56,160 nucleotides of DNA, taken from assembly GCA_045600065.1 (NCBI GenBank), contig JAZRXE010000043.1:1-56160 (forward strand), in the 5' to 3' direction. Within the stretch, counting starts at the first letter, position 1, and every line of letters starts with the position of its first letter. The position numbers and the translations under genes are program-made. Origin of the DNA: RGIG2707 sp045600065. GTDB taxonomy: Bacteria; Bacillota; Clostridia; Peptostreptococcales; Anaerovoracaceae. Shown here piece by piece: positions 17,599 through 25,340 of the stretch. The notes under the pieces were generated by a model, which saw nothing but the letters and a program-made list of their open reading frames with translations, searched no databases and had not been told where the DNA came from.

Positions 17599-18316
17599 CG
17601 CATCCTCCTTCCCTGGTGTCGCAGACGGCGCAGTCGTTTTTGCAGATAAGAGGGAACATCTTGCTGCGGGGCCCGTGCAGGCCCAGCTTGCCGTCTTGTA
17701 TCATTACTATCTCGTCTGCGATGGACAGTATCCTCTCCTGGTGAGAGATTATAACAAGCGAGCATTTGCGGCTGTCGCGCAGCTGCTCGAAAACCCTGAT
17801 AAGGCTGTTGAAGCTCCACAGGTCTATGCCCGCTTCGGGTTCGTCGAATACTGCGAGGCTGGCATTTCTGACCAGCACGGAGGCGATTTCTATGCGTTTT
17901 ATCTCTCCGCCGGAAAGATGGCTGTCCACGTCTCTGTCTGCGTAGGCGGAGCTGTCCAGGCCCACCAGCGAAAGGGTCTCTGCAAGCTCCTGCTCCGAAA
18001 TGGGAGAGCCCTTTGCTATGCTCAGCAGCTCTCTGACGCTGAAGCCCTTGAATCTGACTGGCTGCTGGAAGGCGTAGCCTATTCCTGCCCTGGCCCTCTG
18101 GGTGGGGTCAAGGTGAGTGATGTCCTGTCCGTTGAAGATTATAGATCCGGAGGTAGGCTTTTCCACTCCGGCGATCATCCTGGCAAGAGTGGTCTTGCCG
18201 CCGCCGTTGGGACCGGTGAGCACCACCAGTCTGCCGTCGTCTATCTGCAGGTCTATGCCATTGAGTATCTGGCGATAACCCGGGGGTTGATACTTTAAGT
18301 CTTTGATTTGAAGCAT
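17573..18316 (-). CDS. sufC: SufC-type ATPase with a cysteine-rich tail
   Basis: A 247-aa ABC ATPase. Walker A is GPNGGGKTTLA, the signature is LSGGEIKRIEIASVL and Walker B is LAVFDEPEAGIDLWSF; the LWSF stretch is typical of SufC rather than transporter ATPases. The last 25 residues carry five cysteines (C225, C229, C232, C239, C242; pattern Cx3Cx2Cx6Cx2C), absent from classical SufC. The tail could hold a metal or nascent cluster, which is inference. It is first in the pair with the SufB-like protein and has no usable ribosome binding site conflict (GGAGAAAAAC upstream). Confidence 0.9.
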   Translation of the reverse strand: MLQIKDLKYQPPGYRQILNGIDLQIDDGRLVVLTGPNGGGKTTLARMIAGVEKPTSGSIIFNGQDITHLDPTQRARAGIGYAFQQPVRFKGFSVRELLSIAKGSPISEQELAETLSLVGLDSSAYADRDVDSHLSGGEIKRIEIASVLVRNASLAVFDEPEAGIDLWSFNSLIRVFEQLRDSRKCSLVIISHQERILSIADEIVMIQDGKLGLHGPRSKMFPLICKNDCAVCDTREGGCDGCIRQAD

Positions 18317-18495
18317 GTTTTTCTCCTGAATATCTGGAAGAACATTTTATCATTTTTCCGGCCTGTTGTGAAACCTAAATTTAGTCCGCCGGACAGCTCC
18401 GCGGGGCAGGGATTCTCTTCTTCTGCTGCGGAACAAAATAACGCCGCGGTTTGTGTTCTATTTTTGCCGCGGCTTTGATAGAATATACACGCAAG

Positions 18496-18526
18496 ACGCA
18501 GCAGAGCCCAAGGGGCTGTGCTGCGT
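18496..18526 (+). other. Hairpin in the 5' leader of the radical-SAM gene
   Basis: ACGCAGCAGAGCCC (18496-18509) pairs with GGGCTGTGCTGCGT (18513-18526), 13 of 14 pairs, with a three-base loop. It ends seven bases before the GAGG ribosome binding site. No T-run follows, so it is not a terminator. A protein-binding or mRNA-stabilising element is possible. Confidence 0.6.
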
Positions 18527-18541
18527 AGAATCGAGGAATAT

Positions 18542-19243
18542 ATGATCATCAAAGGCTTTCAGACATTGACACTGCTGGACTATCCCGGCCATATAGCCGC
18601 CACGGTATTCACCCCCGGCTGCGATTTTCGCTGCCCGTTCTGCCACAACGCATCTCTGGTGCTAGATAAATACGATACCCTGTACACCGAGCAGCTGGTC
18701 TACGATCTGCTGGAAAAACGAAAGGGAAAGCTGGACGGCATCGCCATTACCGGCGGAGAGCCTCTTATGCAGCCCGATATCGCAGATTTCATGGCTCAGA
18801 TCCATGCCCGGGGCGCCAGGGTCAAGCTTGATACCAACGGAAGCTTCCCTGGTAAGCTTAAGCAGCTGTTAGATGCCGGTCTGGTGGATTATATCGCCAT
18901 GGATATCAAAAACAGCCGTGAAAAATACGCGCAGACCTGCGGCCTGCCCGAATCTGCGGCGCAGGGGCTTCTGACCAACATACAGAGCAGCATCGATCTT
19001 ATCCGTGCCTCAGGCGTGGAGCACGAATTCCGCACCACGGTAGTAAGGGAGCTTCACAGCGCCGACGATATCGAAGCCATGGCCCGCTGGATGCAGGGAG
19101 ATGACAGCTTTTTCTTCCAGTGCTTCACCGATTCGGGAGACATACTGCAGCCCGGACTTTCCGCCCTGAGCAGGGAAGAGATGCAGGCGATGGCCGATAT
19201 CGCAAGGCCCTGGCTGCCCGGGATACAGCTCCGGGGGCTTTAG
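18542..19243 (+). CDS. nrdG: Anaerobic ribonucleotide reductase activating protein (radical SAM)
   Basis: A 233-aa radical-SAM protein with CxxxCxxC as CDFRCPFCHN (about residues 27-36) and the GGE motif in ITGGEPLM. This longer subfamily (N-terminus GFQTLTLLDYPG) is annotated as the activase of class III ribonucleotide reductase and pairs with NrdD of this kind. It uses SAM and a 4Fe-4S cluster to generate the glycyl radical on its partner. I chose the ATG at 18542 because GAGG lies at a proper distance; eight extra codons upstream would enter the hairpin. nrdD follows 312 bp later behind its own promoter, so the two are not a tight operon. Confidence 0.85.
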   Translation: MIIKGFQTLTLLDYPGHIAATVFTPGCDFRCPFCHNASLVLDKYDTLYTEQLVYDLLEKRKGKLDGIAITGGEPLMQPDIADFMAQIHARGARVKLDTNGSFPGKLKQLLDAGLVDYIAMDIKNSREKYAQTCGLPESAAQGLLTNIQSSIDLIRASGVEHEFRTTVVRELHSADDIEAMARWMQGDDSFFFQCFTDSGDILQPGLSALSREEMQAMADIARPWLPGIQLRGL

Positions 19244-19341
19244 CGGGGTATTCATCCGGCGGACAGGGATCATTCCTGTTCATTTCCGGCAGGTCTGAAA
19301 GCGCCTTATTTTGTGTCCGTCTTCTCCGTTTGCAAAAAAAC

Positions 19342-19395
19342 ACACAAGATATTGTGTTTTTGTTGTTGACAAGCACAAGAACCGTCCTATAGAAT
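19342..19395 (+). promoter_or_regulatory. NrdR box and promoter of nrdD
   Basis: ACACAAGATATTGTGT (19342-19357) is a close match to the NrdR box (consensus ACACWATATATWGTGT). It sits just before TTGACA (19366-19371), which is 18 bp from TAGAAT (19390-19395). NrdR represses ribonucleotide reductase genes when ATP/dATP levels are adequate. NrdR usually binds two boxes about three turns apart. I see no clear second box, only degenerate sequence at about 19372-19388, which instead resembles the dispersed repeat core (CACAAGAACCGTCC). Confidence 0.8.
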
Positions 19396-19400
19396 ATCTG

Positions 19401-19518
19401 TACCGTCTGAAAGGACGGTACTTTTTGCGAGTGCATGTATTTTGTCCGTATCAGGCGGCAGCCGGCGGACAGATGCGGCAGAGCCGATGCCCGGCTTACC
19501 GTATACCGGGCGCATCTG
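19401..19518 (+). other. Structured 5' leader of nrdD
   Basis: Immediately after the predicted start site, TACCGTC (19401-19407) pairs with GACGGTA (19414-19420), followed by CTTTTT, a terminator-like unit. Further on CAGATGC (19470-19476) pairs with GCATCTG (19512-19518), enclosing GCCCGG/CCGGGC (19489-19494/19506-19511). No known riboswitch consensus was recognised. Possible premature termination of nrdD is inference. Confidence 0.5.
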
Positions 19519-19555
19519 AACAGTAAATCAAAGAGATTCATATAAGAGGTGGAAA

Positions 19556-21925
19556 ATGTATCAAGTATTAAAGAGAGACAGAAAGGTAGTGGATTTCAAT
19601 CTGGAAAAGATCTCAGCTGCCATCAGCCTGGCCTTCGACGCCCAGGAAAAGCAGTACAACCAGAACATAATCGACTTCCTGGCTCTTAAGGTCACCGCAG
19701 ACTTCGAGCCGAAAATCAAGGATTGCCTCATCACTGTTGAGGACATTCAGGACAGCGTGGAGCAGGTCCTTGTACAGGCTGGCTATGCAGACGTGGCCAA
19801 GGCCTACATCCTGTACCGCCGCCAGCACGAAAAGCTGCGCAACGTCAGTGCCACAGCGCTGGACTACAAGGATGTAGTAGACAACTATCTTAAGATCAAC
19901 GATTGGAGAGTAAAGGAAAACTCCACCGTCACCTATTCCGTAGGCGGTCTGATCCTTTCCAATTCCGGCGCGATCACCGCAAATTACTGGCTGTCCGAGG
20001 TTTACGACGACGAGATCGCCAACGCACACCGCAATGCGGACATCCACATCCACGATCTTTCCATGCTTACAGGCTACTGCGCAGGCTGGTCCCTGAAGCA
20101 GCTGATCCAGGAGGGTCTGGGCGGCGTGCCCGGAAAGATCTCCAGCGCTCCCGCGGCGCATCTGTCCACCCTGTGCAACCAGATGGTCAACTTCCTGGGC
20201 ATCATGCAGAACGAATGGGCCGGCGCACAGGCGTTCTCCGGCTTCGACACCTACCTGGCCCCCTTCGTCAAGGTGGATAACCTGAGCCAGAAGGAAGTCA
20301 AGCAGTGCATACAGTCCTTCATCTACGGCGTCAACACCCCGTCCAGATGGGGCACTCAGGCTCCCTTTACCAATGTCACCTTAGACTGGACCGTCCCCGC
20401 AGATCTGGCCGATCAGAAGGCCATAGTAGGCGGAAGGGAAATGGACTTCACCTACGGAGACTGCAAGAAGGAGATGGACATGGTCAACAAGGCCTTCATC
20501 GACATCATGCTCGAGGGCGATGCCAACGGCCGCGGCTTCCAGTATCCCATTCCCACATATTCCATAACCAGAGATTTCGACTGGTCCGAAACCGAAAACA
20601 ACAAGCTGCTGTTCGAGATGACCGCAAAGTACGGCACTCCCTATTTCAGCAATTACATCAATTCCGACATGGAGCCCTCCGATGTGCGCTCCATGTGCTG
20701 CAGACTGCGTCTTGATCTGAGAGAGCTCAGAAAGAAGAGCGGCGGCTTCTTCGGAAGCGGCGAATCCACCGGCTCCATAGGCGTGGTCACCATCAACATG
20801 CCCCGCATAGCCTATCTTTCCAAGACTGAAGAAGAATTCTACAGACGCCTGGACAAGATCATGGACATCTCCGCAAGATCGCTGGATACCAAGCGCAAGG
20901 TCATAACCAGACTGCTCGATGCCGGCCTCTACCCCTACACCAGGAGATACCTGGGTACCTTCACCAATCACTTCTCCACCATAGGTCTGGTGGGCATGAA
21001 CGAGGCCTGCCTCAACGCCAAGTGGCTCAAGAAGGATCTGACTGACCCCGAAAGCCAGCAATTCACCAAGGACGTGCTCAATCACATGAGGGAACGCCTG
21101 TCCGATTATCAGGAGCTTTACGGAGACCTGTTCAACCTGGAAGCAACACCTGCGGAATCCACCTCCTACAGGCTTGCAAAGCACGATGTAAAGCGCTTCG
21201 GAGACATCGTCACTGCAAACATGGACGGTACGCCCTACTATACCAACAGTTCTCATCTGCCCGTGGGCTTCTCCGATGATATCTTTGCGGCCCTGGATAT
21301 TCAGGACGAGCTGCAGACCCTGTACACCAGCGGTACCGTATTCCACGCCTTTCTGGGCGAGAAGCTGCCCGACTGGAAGGCCGCAGCAACCATGGTTCGC
21401 ACCATAGCGGAGAATTACAAGCTGCCCTATTACACTATGAGCCCCACCTATTCCGTATGCAAAAACCACGGATACATTGCAGGCGAGGTCTACAAGTGCC
21501 CCGACTGCGGAGAGGCCACCGAGGTCTACAGCCGCATCACAGGCTACTACCGTCCGGTTCAGAACTGGAACGACGGCAAGAGCCAGGAGTTCAAGGATCG
21601 CAGGGTCTACGATCTGGGAAGCTCTATGCAGTCCCATTATCCTCAGGACGCGGCAGCCTTCGGCAAGTCCGCTGAAAGACTGGTCATGCTCTTTACCATG
21701 CCCACCTGCCCCCACTGTCCGGCAGCCCGTAAGGCTTTAGATGCAGCAGGAATCAGGTATCAGGAGATCAACGCCAGAGAGGAAAAGGATCTTGCCAGAA
21801 GCTACGGTATAGTGCAGGCTCCCACCGCCGTGGTCATAGAGGGCGGAAAGGTCAGCAAGTACGCAGGCGGCGAGGCTATTGAAGGCTTCATTGCCCAGAC
21901 ACTTACACAGGTGGCAGGCAATTAG
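19556..21925 (+). CDS. nrdD: Anaerobic (class III) ribonucleoside-triphosphate reductase with fused redoxin domain
   Basis: A 789-aa protein. Residues 1-95 form an ATP-cone for allosteric control (YQVLKRDRKVVDFNLEKI). The catalytic barrel follows, with the metal site near residues 640-660 (SVCKNHGYIAG...KCPDCG) and the glycyl-radical segment RITGYYRPV, where Gly663 should carry the radical. The final 85 residues form an extra thioredoxin/glutaredoxin-like domain: VMLFTMPTCPHCPAARKAL with C718/C721, then YGIVQAPTAVVI containing the cis-Pro loop. Standalone relatives receive electrons from formate or from a separate thioredoxin. The fusion suggests that this enzyme carries its own dithiol donor. 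AAGAGGTGG precedes the ATG. Confidence 0.95.
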   Translation: MYQVLKRDRKVVDFNLEKISAAISLAFDAQEKQYNQNIIDFLALKVTADFEPKIKDCLITVEDIQDSVEQVLVQAGYADVAKAYILYRRQHEKLRNVSATALDYKDVVDNYLKINDWRVKENSTVTYSVGGLILSNSGAITANYWLSEVYDDEIANAHRNADIHIHDLSMLTGYCAGWSLKQLIQEGLGGVPGKISSAPAAHLSTLCNQMVNFLGIMQNEWAGAQAFSGFDTYLAPFVKVDNLSQKEVKQCIQSFIYGVNTPSRWGTQAPFTNVTLDWTVPADLADQKAIVGGREMDFTYGDCKKEMDMVNKAFIDIMLEGDANGRGFQYPIPTYSITRDFDWSETENNKLLFEMTAKYGTPYFSNYINSDMEPSDVRSMCCRLRLDLRELRKKSGGFFGSGESTGSIGVVTINMPRIAYLSKTEEEFYRRLDKIMDISARSLDTKRKVITRLLDAGLYPYTRRYLGTFTNHFSTIGLVGMNEACLNAKWLKKDLTDPESQQFTKDVLNHMRERLSDYQELYGDLFNLEATPAESTSYRLAKHDVKRFGDIVTANMDGTPYYTNSSHLPVGFSDDIFAALDIQDELQTLYTSGTVFHAFLGEKLPDWKAAATMVRTIAENYKLPYYTMSPTYSVCKNHGYIAGEVYKCPDCGEATEVYSRITGYYRPVQNWNDGKSQEFKDRRVYDLGSSMQSHYPQDAAAFGKSAERLVMLFTMPTCPHCPAARKALDAAGIRYQEINAREEKDLARSYGIVQAPTAVVIEGGKVSKYAGGEAIEGFIAQTLTQVAGN

Positions 21926-22075
21926 CAGCCGGGTTTATGCGGGGCTTTAGCACTGCAAGCCGGTTTAACTCCAGGCATCCCGGGCAGGCTCGGAAGACTC
22001 AATGCCATAAAATGGCAAAAGGGTTAGAAGCCTTGCAAACACTCTAACCGCAGATTCAAAACACCTAAATAAACA

Positions 22076-22113
22076 GGGCGGATCGGTCAATTTCCCGTTG
22101 ACATGATCCGTCC
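22076..22113 (+). terminator. Probable terminator of nrdD
   Basis: GGGCGGATC (22076-22084) pairs with GATCCGTCC (22105-22113), with TCAA/TTGA stacked inside. Only TTTG follows, so efficiency is uncertain. Its right arm overlaps the next promoter. Confidence 0.5.
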
Positions 22114-22174
22114 TTTGTTATACTCTAAAGGCAGATGAGTTAGAGATATCTAACATTTGGTAAAGGTATCTAAC
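22098..22174 (+). promoter_or_regulatory. Promoter and candidate metal-responsive operator of the HMA/P1B-ATPase operon
   Basis: TTGACA (22098-22103) and TATACT (22119-22124) are separated by a short 15-bp spacer, a geometry typical of MerR-type or tightly controlled metal promoters. A dyad GTTAGAGATATCTAAC (22139-22154) follows, and its TATCTAAC half-site recurs 20 bp later at 22167-22174. An ArsR/CzrA-type repressor is a likely reader, but no regulator gene is adjacent. Confidence 0.55.
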
Positions 22175-22202
22175 GATATATATTTCCAACGGAGGTAATA
22201 CC

Positions 22203-22421
22203 ATGAGAAAGACTTTTGAAGTAAAGGGAATCGATTGCCCCAACTGCGCAGCAAGACTCGAGCGCGGAATCCAGAAGATCAAGGGCGTAGAAGATGCCGT
22301 CGTCAGCTTTGCCACCATGAAGCTGACCCTGGAAGCCGATGACACCGTATTCGAAGCTGTCCTGGACGAAGCCTGCGCTCTGACCAAGAAGCTGGAGCCC
22401 GAATGGGAGATCGTAAAGTAG
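22203..22421 (+). CDS. Heavy-metal-associated (HMA) domain protein, 72 aa
   Basis: A single HMA domain with the metal loop GIDCPNCAARLERGI (CxxC at about residues 13-16) and the expected beta-alpha-beta order. ACGGAGGTAA precedes the ATG. It begins the operon with the P1B-ATPase 38 bp downstream, which itself lacks an N-terminal HMA domain, so this small protein probably replaces it in trans, as a chaperone or a detached regulatory domain. Confidence 0.9.
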   Translation: MRKTFEVKGIDCPNCAARLERGIQKIKGVEDAVVSFATMKLTLEADDTVFEAVLDEACALTKKLEPEWEIVK

Positions 22422-22459
22422 AAAGTATTGGCCGGTAAAACCGGTAAAGGAAAGATTGC

Positions 22460-24343
22460 ATGAATATTCAGACTGTGATCGCGCTGGCCATCTATCTGGT
22501 GGCCGGCTTTCCTATTTTGAAGAAGGCAATCCGAAACATAGGATACGGAGAAGTGTTCGATGAGAACTTCCTGATGTGCGTGGCCTCCATCGGTGCCCTT
22601 ATCTTAGGAGAATATACAGAAGGCATAGCCGTCATGGTGCTCTACCGCCTTGGCGAGTACCTGCAGGACAAGGCTGTGGATAAGTCCAGAAGGGCTATCT
22701 CCGGCCTTATGGACATACGCCCCGACTATGCCAACATTGAACAAGACGGGCAGCTTGTGCAGGTAGACCCTGAAAGCCTGGTGTCAGGCAGCATAATAGT
22801 CATAAAGCCCGGCGAAAGGATACCCGCAGACGGCAGAGTCATCGATGGCAGTTCGAGCCTTGATACAGCGGCCATCACCGGCGAATCCGTTCCCAGAGAT
22901 GTAAGCGTGGGCGACGAGGTATACAGCGGTACCATCAATAACGAAGCCGTGCTCAAGGTAGAGGTGACTGCACCCGCAAGGGAGTCCACCGCAGCCAGGA
23001 TACTGGATCTGGTGGAAAACGCCGCCTCCAGCCGCGCCAAGGCAGAGAAGTTCATAACCAAGTTCGCCCGCTGGTACACCCCCGCCGTGTGCGGCGCAGC
23101 AGCGCTGCTGATGGTCATTCCCCCGCTTGTTCTGGGCGGAGGCTGGTCCACCTGGGTGTTCAGGGGACTGATCTTTCTGGTAGTGTCTTGCCCCTGCGCG
23201 CTTATAATCTCCATTCCTCTGGGATTTTTCGCGGGCATAGGCTGCTGCTCTTCTCACGGCATTCTGGTGAAGGGCGGCAATTATCTGGAAGCCCTGACCA
23301 AGGTGGATACCATAGTATTCGACAAGACCGGTACCCTGACCAGGGGCGTTTTTGAGGTTAGCTCTGTGCAGCCCGCCCTGAGTAAATCCGAGCTTGCCGG
23401 TACCGTGGATCTTAACGCTTCCGGCGTGACCGGTGCCGAAGATCTGAACACTTCCGGCATGACCGGTGCAGAATATCTGACTGCTTCCGATCCGGTGCAG
23501 CCCGTCCTGAGCGAGTCCGAGCTTCTGGAACTTGCTGCTCTGGCCGAGAGCTACAGCGACCATCCCATCAGCAAGTCTCTTGCAGAGAGCTATGGCAAAG
23601 AGATAGACCGAAGCCGGGTGACCGAGGCCCACGAGACCGCCGGTCACGGAGTCAGCGCCCTGGTAGACGGCAGGCAGGTAGCCTGCGGTAACCACAGGCT
23701 GATGGAGAGTCTGGGCATTGAATATGCGGAAAACAGCGCCCCCGGTACCGTGGTCTACGTGGCAATAGACGGCAGATTTGCAGGCTCCATAGTCATTTCC
23801 GACCGGGTCAAGGACGATGCCGCTGCTGCCATTGCCCAGATCAAGGCCTCCGGCATACGCAATACCGTGATGCTGACAGGCGACAAGGAGGACATCGCAA
23901 AGACCGTGGCCGCAGAGCTTGACATCGAAAACTATTTCGGCGATCTTCTGCCTCAGGACAAGGTGTCCATCACCAAAGAGCTCAAGGCAGGGCTGCCCGA
24001 AAAGACCCTGCTGGCTTTTGTGGGCGACGGCATCAACGATGCTCCGGTGCTTGCAAGCGCGGGCCTGGGCATAGCCATGGGCGGCATGGGTTCCGCCGCA
24101 GCCGTAGAGGCAGCAGACATAGTGCTGATGAACGACAAGCCCTCCGATGTGGCTCTGGCCGTAAAGATCGCCAAGAAGACCATGGGCGTGGTGTATCAGG
24201 ATATAATCTTTTCTCTGTTTGTAAAGATCGGTGTGCTGATTCTGACTGCCTTCGGGTATTCCAACATGTGGCTGGCCATCTTCGCCGACGTGGGCGTGTG
24301 CATGCTGGCCATACTGAATTCCATGCGCTGCATGCGGATCTAA
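22460..24343 (+). CDS. P1B-2-type Zn/Cd/Pb-exporting ATPase
   Basis: A 627-aa pump with TGES, SCPCAL in the transport helix (C244, C246), the phosphorylation motif DKTGTLT (D288) and VGDGINDAPVL. Helix motifs near the C-terminus (SLFVKIGVLILTAFG and FADVGVCMLAILNSMR, with Lys and Asp) place it in the zinc/cadmium/lead group rather than the copper group. There is no N-terminal HMA domain. Between the phosphorylation motif and the ATP-binding SDHPISKSL there is an extra stretch of about 40 residues made of short repeats (DLNASGVTGAE, DLNTSGMTGAE) flanked by duplicated VQP.LS.SEL. Such inserts are unusual here. The gene ends in a strong terminator. Confidence 0.92.
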   Translation: MNIQTVIALAIYLVAGFPILKKAIRNIGYGEVFDENFLMCVASIGALILGEYTEGIAVMVLYRLGEYLQDKAVDKSRRAISGLMDIRPDYANIEQDGQLVQVDPESLVSGSIIVIKPGERIPADGRVIDGSSSLDTAAITGESVPRDVSVGDEVYSGTINNEAVLKVEVTAPARESTAARILDLVENAASSRAKAEKFITKFARWYTPAVCGAAALLMVIPPLVLGGGWSTWVFRGLIFLVVSCPCALIISIPLGFFAGIGCCSSHGILVKGGNYLEALTKVDTIVFDKTGTLTRGVFEVSSVQPALSKSELAGTVDLNASGVTGAEDLNTSGMTGAEYLTASDPVQPVLSESELLELAALAESYSDHPISKSLAESYGKEIDRSRVTEAHETAGHGVSALVDGRQVACGNHRLMESLGIEYAENSAPGTVVYVAIDGRFAGSIVISDRVKDDAAAAIAQIKASGIRNTVMLTGDKEDIAKTVAAELDIENYFGDLLPQDKVSITKELKAGLPEKTLLAFVGDGINDAPVLASAGLGIAMGGMGSAAAVEAADIVLMNDKPSDVALAVKIAKKTMGVVYQDIIFSLFVKIGVLILTAFGYSNMWLAIFADVGVCMLAILNSMRCMRI

Positions 24344-24384
24344 GCTGCCGGCCGGCGGCTGAAAAGCTCAGTGCATAACGCAAT

Positions 24385-24430
24385 AAAATGAGTCCCAACA
24401 GCCTATTTTAGGGTTGCGGGACTCATTTTT
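24385..24430 (+). terminator. Strong intrinsic terminator after the P1B-ATPase
   Basis: AAAATGAGTCCC (24385-24396) pairs with GGGACTCATTTTT (24418-24430). Two related GAGTCCC...GGGACTC hairpins follow downstream. Confidence 0.9.
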
Positions 24431-24480
24431 GTGATCCCGGGCGGCCTTGGGCCGGGCGCCCGAGTCGTCTGTATGCCCAT

Positions 24481-24632
24481 GCGTGAGTCCCAGAGTGCGA
24501 ATTTAAGGCTCCGGGACTCAAAACCTTGCTGTCAGGGGAGCCTGGGGTGGGATCTCCGGGCAGACTGAACGCCGGTGCGTGAGTCCCAGAGTGCGAATTT
24601 GGTGCTCCGGGACTCAAAACCTTGCTGTCAGG
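24481..24632. repeat. Two ~56-bp direct repeats carrying GAGTCCC/GGGACTC hairpins
   Basis: Unit 1 (24481-24536) and unit 2 (24577-24632) both read GCGTGAGTCCCAGAGTGCGA then AATTT, a 3-base variable part, CTCCGGGACTC and AAAACCTTGCTGTCAGG. The arms match the terminator at 24385-24430. They appear to be tandem copies derived from, or parental to, that terminator. The 24344-24730 interval holds no gene. Confidence 0.8.
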
Positions 24633-24730
24633 GCGGCCTTGTGTCAATCCGAATGCATAAGGACCCGGTCTTGCGGTATAATGAGATCATATAAGTGCGG
24701 CTGAAGAAACGGACGGAAAGGAGACCTCAG

Positions 24731-25045
24731 GTGATCGGTTTTGTGATATGGAGTATTACGGCATTGCTGATAGCGGTCATTGGCGTGTGCAGCCTGCGGG
24801 CATCGGGTCCGGTCGGCTTCTTTACCTTTGTACAGGCGCCCAAGGTCCGTGATGTCCGGGCGTACAATCGGGCGGTGGCCCGGATCTGGTTTGCATTTGC
24901 CGCGGGCATGGAGATCCTGGGGCTTCCCTTGCTGTACGCAGAGCAGAACAGTCCGGTCTTTCTGCTGCCGGTGCTGGGCACTCCGGTCCTGGCCATCGCA
25001 GCGGGCATCGCCTACACAATAGTGGAGAATCGGTACAAGGAGTAA
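24731..25045 (+). CDS. Small membrane protein, 104 aa
   Basis: I use the GTG at 24731, preceded by AAAGGAGACCTCAG. Three hydrophobic segments are visible: residues 2-22, 45-62 and 70-92. Between the first two is the loop GPVGFFTFVQAPKVRDV, seen in a family of short Firmicutes membrane proteins of unknown role. A TATAAT-like -10 (GGTATAATG) lies about 55 bp upstream. No functional clue comes from the neighbours. Confidence 0.65.
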   Translation: MIGFVIWSITALLIAVIGVCSLRASGPVGFFTFVQAPKVRDVRAYNRAVARIWFAFAAGMEILGLPLLYAEQNSPVFLLPVLGTPVLAIAAGIAYTIVENRYKE

Positions 25046-25340
25046 GTCGGAAAAGGGCAAACCCACGAGCCGAAAGGGGAAAGGTTCGCCCAAAACAGGC
25101 AAGCACGCGAGCTGTAAAGAGTAAAGATTATCCCGAAAGACAAGCCTCCGCTCCGCAAGTAGGGGAGGTACCGTGGATAGCAAGGAGAAAACAAAATTCC
25201 CGTACTTGCGCTCGCGCTGCTTTGCGGGCGTTATCTCCGCAGCCGCAGCCGGAGTAAATGGAATCGCCGCATTCCGAACACGGGACTGAATGCAAAATAA
25301 AAAGGCGCATGGCCGGAGCCATAGGCCATTTGGTTGCTTG
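25046..25340. other. Intergenic; terminator-like hairpin for the tautomerase gene
   Basis: No gene is supported. On the minus strand ATGGCC...GGCCAT (about 25313-25333) followed by GCGCC and TTTTTATTTT could end the tautomerase transcript. The rest shows no structure that I can name. Confidence 0.4.

Noticed and set aside
19401..19518. Cobalamin riboswitch in the nrdD leader
   Set aside because: The required GCCACTG box and B12-box pattern are not seen, and class III enzymes do not need cobalamin.
20381..21715. 444-codon open frame on the minus strand inside nrdD
   Set aside because: It is antisense to a recognised, conserved enzyme and has no family match or ribosome binding site.
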